This document shows, in pieces, positions 5,987 to 11,982 of a stretch of 11,982 bases of DNA. The stretch is taken from contig LNZQ01000011.1 of assembly GCA_002007315.1 (NCBI GenBank), forward strand, positions 1 to 11,982, read 5' to 3'. Made by a program: the position numbers and the translations under genes. The notes under the pieces were generated by a model. That model was not told the origin of the DNA. It was given only the letters and a program-made list of their open reading frames with translations, and searched no databases. Origin of the DNA: Epulopiscium sp. Nele67-Bin004 (lineage in GTDB: Bacteria; Bacillota_A; Clostridia; Lachnospirales; Cellulosilyticaceae). Position 1 is the first letter of the stretch. Each line of letters starts with the position of its first letter.

Positions 5987-5990
5987 TATA

Positions 5991-6023
5991 AAAGCCCCCC
6001 AACATATGTATTGGGAGGGCTTT
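5991..6023. terminator. Bidirectional terminator between Rpn copy 2 and the dehydrogenase gene
   Basis: AAAGCCCCCCAA (5991-6002) pairs with TTGGGAGGGCTTT (6011-6023) over 12 positions with one bulged A, around an 8-base loop. On the minus strand the stem is followed by TTTTATA; on the plus strand by TTTA. It sits 4 bases past the Rpn stop and its right arm overlaps the dehydrogenase stop codon (6022-6024), so it serves both convergent units. Confidence 0.8.
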
Positions 6024-6765
6024 ATGTCATGCCACCATCAAGTGTAACTATTTGTCCGTTAATGTAAGATGCATCGGAGCTTGCTAAAAACATACACAAA
6101 TTTCCTACATCTGTAACACTGCCAGTGCGCATTAGAGGCACACCTTCAATAAAATCAGCACGTTCTTCAGTAGCATACATATTATTCATGTCAGTATCTA
6201 TCCAACCGCAAGCTATTGCGTTAACTCGTACATTTGATGGTCCAAGTTCTTTGGCTAACGCTTTGGTAAAACCGTTTAGTCCGCTTTTAGTTGTGGAGTA
6301 TGCAACCTCACATGATGCCCCAACATTTCCCCATATAGATGATATATTTATTATACAACCGCTGTGTTGCCTTATCATATGTGGAACTGCAAGATATGAG
6401 CAATAGTAGGCACTATTTAGATTTGTAGCTATAATTTTGTGCCACATATCAGGGGTTGTATCAGTAAATAAGTTGGTATAACTTATACCTGTATTGTTGA
6501 TAAGTATGTCGGGATACCTACCAGTTGTTTGAAGTATAAAATCATATAAATCAACGCATTGTTCATAGTTTGATAAATCAGCCTGATAGTATGAAACTTG
6601 AAGGTTATTTGCTTTCATATCTTCATATGTTTCAACAAGTTGAGTGATATTATTATAGCTATTAATAATAACATAAGCTCCAAGTTTTGCAAACATCTCA
6701 GCAATTTGTTTCCCTATTCCACGTGAAGAACCCGTTACTAAAACAATTTTATCTGTAAAATTCAT
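6022..6765 (-). CDS. Short-chain dehydrogenase/reductase, FabG-like
   Basis: This 247-residue classical SDR should be a cytoplasmic NAD(P)H-dependent oxidoreductase. The cofactor loop is TGSSRGIG (11-18), the NNAG motif reads NNTG (90-93), the structural Asn is N115, and the catalytic set is S143, Y156 and K160 (YSTTK). The ending INGQIVTLDGGM is typical of FabG-type enzymes. Likeness to 3-oxoacyl-ACP reductase is strong by eye, but no other fatty acid synthesis genes are nearby and the family is broad. The real substrate is therefore open and I give no symbol. The gene starts 3 bases after the nfo stop, with its GAGGAT site at the end of nfo, which implies translation coupled to nfo. Confidence 0.85.
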   Translation of the reverse strand: MNFTDKIVLVTGSSRGIGKQIAEMFAKLGAYVIINSYNNITQLVETYEDMKANNLQVSYYQADLSNYEQCVDLYDFILQTTGRYPDILINNTGISYTNLFTDTTPDMWHKIIATNLNSAYYCSYLAVPHMIRQHSGCIINISSIWGNVGASCEVAYSTTKSGLNGFTKALAKELGPSNVRVNAIACGWIDTDMNNMYATEERADFIEGVPLMRTGSVTDVGNLCMFLASSDASYINGQIVTLDGGMT

Positions 6766-6768
6766 GTA

Positions 6769-7602
6769 TTATCCTCGCAAAAATGATATTTCTTCTTTGT
6801 ACAAGTTAGTTGTTTTATCTATCCAAGGAGTTTCTAAAATCAGAGGCTTATCTTTAAAGACAGGATTATGCACAATGTTAAAAATAGCATCTTTTCCAAT
6901 ATTATCAACATCGGCGCCAATATTTGCATGCCTATCTTTTTTTGCACCTCTTACATTTAGTGACCCGTTTATATGCAACACTTTTATATAGTCATTCCCA
7001 ACAGTTTTATCAAAGTCATCTAACACACCTTCAAAGTTATCAACTATATCTAAGCCGCTATCATGCATATGGCAGGTATCTAAACATACTCCTATCTTAT
7101 TTTTTAAATTTACGCCTTCGATTATTCGTCTAAGTTCATCAAAATTTCTTCCAATTTCAGAGCCTTTTCCCGCCATAGTTTCCAGGCATATTATAGGTAA
7201 ATCATCTTTAAGAACTTCATTTAGTCCAGCTATAATTCTGTCAATCCCTTCATCTAAATTTGATGTTGTGAATGCACCAGGGTGCAATACCAAATAATTT
7301 GAACTTAATGCTTTTGTGCGTTCAAGTTCAAGTGTCAAAAAATCTTTTGCAAGTTGGTATAAATCAGGCTTACAAGACGCCATATTAATAATATATGGAG
7401 CGTGCACAACTATATCTTCAAGATTATGTTCTTTCATAAACTGTAACCCCTCTGGAATTTTAAGTTTTTCAAGTGGGGAACGGCGTGTATTTTGAGGTGC
7501 TCCTGTGTATATCATAAATGTATTTGCACCATAAGAATGTGCCTCTTTTGCTGCTCCAAGTAGTCCAGAGGACATTGAAACATGGCAACCTAATTTTAAC
7601 AT
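6769..7602 (-). CDS. nfo: Endonuclease IV (AP endonuclease)
   Basis: The enzyme cuts DNA 5' of abasic sites in base excision repair and carries a trinuclear zinc centre in a TIM barrel. All metal ligands can be placed: H67 (VHAPY), H107 (LHPGA), E141 (LETMAG), D175 and H178 (LDTCH), H210 (HING), D223 and H225 (DRH), and E257 (ETPW). The length of 277 residues is normal. One oddity is HINGS at 210-214, where the family usually has H-x-N-D-(S/A)-K; this is not a zinc ligand. The start ATG follows an AAAGGA site (7616-7611 on the minus strand). It is the first gene of a two-gene operon with the dehydrogenase. Confidence 0.95.
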   Translation of the reverse strand: MLKLGCHVSMSSGLLGAAKEAHSYGANTFMIYTGAPQNTRRSPLEKLKIPEGLQFMKEHNLEDIVVHAPYIINMASCKPDLYQLAKDFLTLELERTKALSSNYLVLHPGAFTTSNLDEGIDRIIAGLNEVLKDDLPIICLETMAGKGSEIGRNFDELRRIIEGVNLKNKIGVCLDTCHMHDSGLDIVDNFEGVLDDFDKTVGNDYIKVLHINGSLNVRGAKKDRHANIGADVDNIGKDAIFNIVHNPVFKDKPLILETPWIDKTTNLYKEEISFLRG

Positions 7603-7635
7603 AGTAATGGTCCTTTCATGGCATAATATCTATAT

Positions 7636-7665
7636 ATAATACACTAATTTGTTATATTTTATCAA
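7636..7665 (-). promoter_or_regulatory. Putative promoter of the nfo-dehydrogenase operon
   Basis: On the minus strand TTGATA (7665-7660) and TATTAT (7641-7636) are 18 bases apart, each one base from consensus. The nfo ATG is about 34 bases downstream of the -10. Confidence 0.6.
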
Positions 7666-7684
7666 GGTAAAATTAGATTTTATT

Positions 7685-7715
7685 TTGCTTTTTGTCGTAA
7701 TTATGTTATTATAAT
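7685..7715 (+). promoter_or_regulatory. Putative promoter of the LCP-phosphodiester glycosidase operon
   Basis: A perfect TATAAT lies at 7710-7715, with TTGCTT at 7685-7690 as the best -35 and a long 19-base spacer. It is divergent from the nfo promoter. The first gene starts at 7754 behind GAGGTG (7743-7748). Confidence 0.5.
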
Positions 7716-7753
7716 AGAATGGAATAAATAGCTATTGAAATCGAGGTGAAAGA

Positions 7754-9109
7754 ATGAATTTTTTTAAATCAAGTGACCCGAAAAAGTCCCAATTACTAGG
7801 TATATTTTTAAAATCTGTGTTAGGGACAACTTTATTCTGTACAATTATATTAGGGGGCGTTGTATGGGCGTACCAAAGTTATATATATACAAATAATAGC
7901 GGGGGCGATATACAAGTAGCACATGAAGATTTTAGCTACTACAAAAATGAAGATGGGGAAAGTGCAATTTTAGCTGATGAAGAAGAACAAGCCCTCAATA
8001 AGACCGTCGCCGTCTTTGGGACAGATGCAGATGGTTATAGGACGGATACTATAATTATAGTAAATTTAAACACAGCTACAAACGAAATAAAAATGGTAAA
8101 CATACCAAGGGATACAAAAGTTTCATGGACTGATGCTCAAAGAGAAGCTATGACAGCAGCAAGAGGCTATAGTATGGTTGAAAGTAAAATCAATGAGATG
8201 ACAGCATATGTAGGAATAGACAACATTAGAGATTTTACGATACGCCAAATTGAGCTAATACTTGGCGTAAAAATAGATAACTATGTAGTTATTTCGACAA
8301 GTGCATTTAGGGATATAGTTGATGCAATTGGTGGGGTTGAGGTAGACGTTCCGTTTAATATGCGATATACAGACAACTATCAAGGTTTATATATAAATAT
8401 TTCAGCAGGGCTTCAAGTTCTTGACGGAGAAAATGCCGAAAAATACATGAGGTATAGAGCTGGAAATAGCGACTTAGATAGAATGGGTTGGCAACAACTA
8501 TTTATAGAAGCGTTTATTGATAAAGTTTTAAGCCCGTCAATCATAACAAAAATTCCAGAATTAGTTTCTGTAATGTTTAACTCTGTAAAAACCGATGCAA
8601 GTTTAGCAGAAGTTTTTTCTTATTATGATTATATAACGTATTTTGACCCAGACAATATAGCGTTTTCTGTTATCCCTGGTGAAGCATTATACATTGGAGG
8701 AGTTTCATATTTTATTCCAGATATGAATTCTATGGCAGACTTTGTTAATGAAACATTTTATAGTAGATTAATAGTATCAAAAGATGATAATACTAGTGAG
8801 GAAGAAATAGAGGAAGAAGAACCAGAAGAAATAGAGCCAGAAATTATAATAAATACAGACTTGACAATTCAAGTTTTGAATGCAACTAACGTTAGTGGTG
8901 CAGCATCAACTCACAAATCGATTTTAGAAGATGCAGGATATGCTGTTGCAAATATAGGGAATTATACAGGGGCATCTATATCAACGACTCAAATTAGAGT
9001 ACAAGAATATGCAAATGGAGAGCAATTTGTGGAATTTTTCACAAATCCTGAAATTATAGAAGACCAAAACTTAGTATATGACGTACAAATTTTACTTAAA
9101 GAAAATTAA
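7754..9109 (+). CDS. LCP (LytR-CpsA-Psr) family wall glycopolymer ligase with LytR_C domain
   Basis: LCP proteins transfer undecaprenyl-phosphate-linked glycopolymers onto peptidoglycan, forming a phosphodiester bond, at the outer face of the membrane. The 451-residue protein has a cytoplasmic N-terminus, one membrane helix (about 17-40) and an LCP domain (about 84-275). It shows GYRTDT (94-99), NIPRDT (116-121), GGVEVDVP (193-200), LDGENAEKYMRYR (223-235) and SDLDRMGWQQ (239-248). The Arg and Asp residues of these motifs bind the pyrophosphate and magnesium in studied members. A very acidic linker (about 345-363, mostly Glu) leads to a C-terminal LytR_C-like domain (about 369-449). It is followed after 25 bases by the phosphodiester glycosidase gene, so the two are likely co-transcribed. 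Confidence 0.93.
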   Translation: MNFFKSSDPKKSQLLGIFLKSVLGTTLFCTIILGGVVWAYQSYIYTNNSGGDIQVAHEDFSYYKNEDGESAILADEEEQALNKTVAVFGTDADGYRTDTIIIVNLNTATNEIKMVNIPRDTKVSWTDAQREAMTAARGYSMVESKINEMTAYVGIDNIRDFTIRQIELILGVKIDNYVVISTSAFRDIVDAIGGVEVDVPFNMRYTDNYQGLYINISAGLQVLDGENAEKYMRYRAGNSDLDRMGWQQLFIEAFIDKVLSPSIITKIPELVSVMFNSVKTDASLAEVFSYYDYITYFDPDNIAFSVIPGEALYIGGVSYFIPDMNSMADFVNETFYSRLIVSKDDNTSEEEIEEEEPEEIEPEIIINTDLTIQVLNATNVSGAASTHKSILEDAGYAVANIGNYTGASISTTQIRVQEYANGEQFVEFFTNPEIIEDQNLVYDVQILLKEN

Positions 9110-9134
9110 CTTACAAGGGAGGTAGTTTTTTTAG

Positions 9135-11954
9135 ATGAAGAAAAAACTTATAGTAGGGTTACTAGCATGCAGTGTGCTAGTTCCCTTACATACGACATCA
9201 GCATACACAATACTTCATACAATTAGCGACACCCAAACAATTACAAGTGGCGTAGAATTTACGGAGGATCGCCACTTAACTGATATAGGGTGGCTTGATG
9301 TGTTTACACTAAAAATTGACCTAAGCAACGACAACGTTACTGTTAAGCCAATAGGTGCATCATCACTTGGTGAAAAACAAACAGTATTTGATATGGTTAA
9401 CTACAGTGGTGCAATAGCAGGAATAAATGGAGATTTTTATGACACATCTAGCAATGTGCAGGCATTTGGTCCAATGTTTAGCGATGGAGAGGCACTACAA
9501 GTGAGCGATTCTGAACGAATCGGAATGGGTCCAGCAAAAAATATGGCGACAGCTATCATAGATAATAATATGGATATATATTTAGATTTTTTTGACACAA
9601 CTATAAAATTTTATAATGGTAGTGAATATCTTGGAGATGCAGTTAGCTACAACAAAATACCAACGAGCTTGACTGCACCAATACTGTTTGATAATCAATA
9701 TATGGAAGATACTAGCCAAATAATGGAACAACACCCGTGGGCGTATACAGTCGTTATAAAAAATGGAATAATAGTTGACCATCTGGCTGGGGGAATGGTA
9801 ACAAATATACCTCAAGATGGCTATGTTTTAGTTATGGATCAAGATTCGGCAAATAGATATTTTCATCAGCTTCAACTAGGATCAGAGTTTTATATAGAAA
9901 TGTCCGCACATATAAATCAACAAGTTAGTACAGCAATAGAAAATATTTACTTTGGTATAGGTGGGGGCGGCTTAATATTAAAAGATGGGCAAAAATATAC
10001 AGGGGCAACACATATAGTTGGTGAAACCACTGCAAATCCTAGAACAGTAATTGCAACAACAAATGTGCCAAATGAAATAATGCTTATGGTTATTGATGGG
10101 CGAGGAACATCTATAGGTGCGACGCATGACCAGATTGTAGAAATTTTGATGAGGTATAGAGCAGTTGATGCAATGTATCTTGATGGGGGTGGGTCTAGTA
10201 CGATGGTTGCTAGGGAGGCAGGTTCATTTGAAGCTGAAATACAAAATAGCCCATCAGATGGAAGTGCAAGAGCTGTTATGAATGGAGTTGGAGTATTTAC
10301 AACTTCTGAAACTGGACAAGCGACCGAAATACTTGTAAAATTAGATAGCGATAGAGTTTTTATGAATGAAAATATAATTTTTGACATAAAAGCTGTCGAC
10401 GAAAATAATAATCCTGTTGAAGTTGACCCAGACTATATAGACATTAAAGCAGTGGGGATAAATGGGCGACTTGATAACCAAACTTTTATACCTACAACAG
10501 CAGGAAAAGGTTTATTTGTTGTAACGTATAAGGGGATAGAAGCAGCAGTTGAAGTAACTGTTAGCGAAAAGCCAATTGGGCTAATTGTTGAGCCGTCATC
10601 TATAACACTTGACCTTGATGTTCCAAAAATGGTAAATGTTTATGGGATAGACAAAGACGGTTATAAAATCAAAATTGACCCATCGCAGTTGACAGTTGTA
10701 GACAATGCAAAAATAGTAGCTTATGATAATGATTTTTTGCGTGCAGTTGCAAATGGTGTAACAAAGCTGGACATTTCATATGGTGGAGCAACTGCTCAAC
10801 TTGGAGTAGTTGTTGGGGATAAAGTTATTCCGATAGATTCTTTTGAGCAAAACACACCTATTTGGGGCGGGGACACTGTTCAAGTTACGGGAAGCATTGA
10901 AGAAGAACTTGATACAACTTATCATGGTGAGCGTGCTATAAAAATGACATATACATTTGGAGAAAGTCAAATTAGACAAGTTGCGTATGCAGATTTTGAT
11001 ACACCGATACCATTACCAAACGATGTTAGTCATTTTAACATTTGGGTGTATGGACAATCTCAAGGGGATACACTGAAAATAGAAGTGATGGACAACGACA
11101 ACAATAAATTTTACTTAAAGCTTGCAGACGCTATAGACTTTATTGGTTGGAAATACTTATCTACAGCGTTGCCAGAAAATATATCTATGCCTGCAAGAGT
11201 AACAAAAATTTATACATCAGCACAAAACGTTGTAGAACCTAGAACATCATCAATTTTGTTTGACCATTCATCGGTTACTAGAGGCCATAGAGAAGAAACT
11301 AATATAAACTATAAGTACGAGCATATATATGATTATAGTTACCAAGAGGAGTTTGAAAATTTTGTTAGCACAGAGCAGATAATTAACTTTATGGGCGTAA
11401 CAACGTCAAACAGTGCGTCACTAGATGAATATTCATCAGCATTGCTACAAACTGCACTGCTTAAAGATGCAGCTAGAGTATTTGTTGCAAACAATAACAA
11501 CAATTTGGAACTTGGAAGTATTGGAATGTATAACCAAAGTAATTTTGCTGTAACTCAAATAGGTTCTACGCAAGTGGTTCAACTTAATACAGATTCAAAA
11601 AGTTTGGTGAAAAGTGGAACTACACAACTAGATGACTTGAAAAATACTTTAGCTTACGGAAATGCAAGCAACATTATTATATTTACAAAATATAATCCAT
11701 TAACAGGTTTTTCTGATCAACGTGAGGGGGAACTCCTACATGATATACTGCTTGAGCACAAAGAGCAAACGGGTAAAAATATATTTGTAGTGACGTATTC
11801 AGGAGCACAAACTGAAGTGGTTATAGAAGATGGAATTAGATATATAAATACAAGCGGTATTGTAAATAACCAAGACGATGTTTTGGGTACAACTTTCGTT
11901 CAATTTAGATTGGTAGGGGACGAAATATACTATACTTTTAAGGGTATTAGATAG
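9135..11954 (+). CDS. Secreted multidomain phosphodiester glycosidase (NAGPA domain), 939 aa
   Basis: The N-terminus is a signal peptide (KKK, then a hydrophobic core, probable cleavage after TTSA near residue 23). An LLAC at 9-12 is a poor, very early lipobox. Residues about 40-390 form the NAGPA/phosphodiester glycosidase domain: INGDFYD (97-103), RTVIATT (303-309), IDGRG (320-324), LDGGGSSTMV (349-358) and NGVGVF (383-388). The family hydrolyses sugar-phosphodiester bonds. Two Ig-like (Big-type) stretches follow (about 395-478 and 480-560), then a CBM-like beta-sandwich (about 565-710, with NIWVYG and GWKYLSTALP). Residues 715-939 resemble a calcineurin-like phosphatase lacking its metal-binding His residues. 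ATG 9135 has AAGGGAGG at 9115-9122 with a long 12-base spacer; an in-frame TAG just upstream excludes a longer form. It is the second gene of the LCP operon. Confidence 0.85.
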   Translation: MKKKLIVGLLACSVLVPLHTTSAYTILHTISDTQTITSGVEFTEDRHLTDIGWLDVFTLKIDLSNDNVTVKPIGASSLGEKQTVFDMVNYSGAIAGINGDFYDTSSNVQAFGPMFSDGEALQVSDSERIGMGPAKNMATAIIDNNMDIYLDFFDTTIKFYNGSEYLGDAVSYNKIPTSLTAPILFDNQYMEDTSQIMEQHPWAYTVVIKNGIIVDHLAGGMVTNIPQDGYVLVMDQDSANRYFHQLQLGSEFYIEMSAHINQQVSTAIENIYFGIGGGGLILKDGQKYTGATHIVGETTANPRTVIATTNVPNEIMLMVIDGRGTSIGATHDQIVEILMRYRAVDAMYLDGGGSSTMVAREAGSFEAEIQNSPSDGSARAVMNGVGVFTTSETGQATEILVKLDSDRVFMNENIIFDIKAVDENNNPVEVDPDYIDIKAVGINGRLDNQTFIPTTAGKGLFVVTYKGIEAAVEVTVSEKPIGLIVEPSSITLDLDVPKMVNVYGIDKDGYKIKIDPSQLTVVDNAKIVAYDNDFLRAVANGVTKLDISYGGATAQLGVVVGDKVIPIDSFEQNTPIWGGDTVQVTGSIEEELDTTYHGERAIKMTYTFGESQIRQVAYADFDTPIPLPNDVSHFNIWVYGQSQGDTLKIEVMDNDNNKFYLKLADAIDFIGWKYLSTALPENISMPARVTKIYTSAQNVVEPRTSSILFDHSSVTRGHREETNINYKYEHIYDYSYQEEFENFVSTEQIINFMGVTTSNSASLDEYSSALLQTALLKDAARVFVANNNNNLELGSIGMYNQSNFAVTQIGSTQVVQLNTDSKSLVKSGTTQLDDLKNTLAYGNASNIIIFTKYNPLTGFSDQREGELLHDILLEHKEQTGKNIFVVTYSGAQTEVVIEDGIRYINTSGIVNNQDDVLGTTFVQFRLVGDEIYYTFKGIR

Positions 11955-11975
11955 GACAGAAAGGGAAGAATATTA

Positions 11976-11982
11976 ATGAAAA
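11976..11982 (+). CDS. First codons of a further gene in the LCP operon (partial, 3' end outside window)
   Basis: ATG 11976-11978 is followed by AAA before the sequence ends. An AAAGGGAAG site (11960-11968) lies 7 bases upstream and the gap to the previous stop is only 21 bases, so a co-transcribed gene probably starts here. The product cannot be told. Confidence 0.5.

Larger units (their letters stand above)
3976..5988 (+). repeat. Tandem direct duplication of about 1 kb (two Rpn gene units)
   Basis: Unit 1 runs from 3976 to 4979 and unit 2 from 4997 to 5988, separated by 17 bases. The offset is 1021 bases at the 5' end and 1009 at the 3' end; the 12-base difference comes from the KAEG repeat tract. 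The first 101 bases (3976-4076 and 4997-5097) are identical, including leader, ribosome binding site and start. The last 100 or so bases are nearly identical. Differences are concentrated in the middle. Each unit holds one complete Rpn gene, so this is a gene duplication rather than a repeat of mobile-element ends. I see no terminal inverted repeats. Confidence 0.95.

Noticed and set aside
3976..5988. Insertion sequence or composite transposon suggested by the 'putative transposase' name of Rpn proteins
   Set aside because: No terminal inverted repeats or target-site duplication were seen. The direct repeats are the genes themselves, and Rpn proteins are nucleases not shown to need element ends.
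9947..10387. 146-residue minus-strand open frame inside the phosphodiester glycosidase gene
   Set aside because: The plus-strand frame encodes clear NAGPA motifs across the same bases; the minus frame has no recognisable protein or start signal.

Overview
The window is AT-rich chromosomal DNA with strong AGGAGG-type ribosome binding sites, a rplM-rpsI operon, an LCP-family wall-assembly protein and Rpn-type nucleases with KAEG repeats. This fits a low-GC Firmicute of the class Clostridia, perhaps a Lachnospirales relative. That placement is inferred from gene content and protein style only.

Layout. Bases 1-1190 are an accessory patch. It holds the 3' end of a gene with a Uma2/DUF820-like tail, a 202-residue orphan gene with its own promoter and terminator, and a frameshifted, 5'-truncated remnant of a DUF2156 (MprF-type aminoacyltransferase fold) gene. 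A minus-strand membrane diguanylate cyclase follows (1192-2754). Its promoter region is divergent from a consensus promoter that drives rplM (L13) and rpsI (S9), which end at a clear terminator near 3906-3942.

Bases 3976-5988 are a tandem duplication of about 1 kb. Each unit carries one Rpn-family PD-(D/E)XK nuclease with its own leader and ribosome binding site. Inside both genes a Shine-Dalgarno-like sequence precedes an in-frame ATG at codon 247, so each could also yield a small C-terminal protein. This matches the reported arrangement of E. coli Rpn anti-phage toxins with intragenic antitoxins and is the best candidate for a noteworthy system here. A bidirectional terminator (5991-6023) closes the block.

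Next comes a minus-strand two-gene operon, nfo (endonuclease IV) then a FabG-like short-chain dehydrogenase, 3 bases apart. From 7754 a plus-strand envelope operon begins: an LCP ligase with a LytR_C domain, then a 939-residue secreted phosphodiester glycosidase (NAGPA domain) with Ig-like and CBM-like modules and a C-terminal part resembling a degenerate calcineurin-like phosphatase. The first codons of a third gene are at the right edge. The LCP enzyme and the NAGPA enzyme may act on related phosphodiester-linked wall glycans. All assignments come from reading the sequence; no database search was run.
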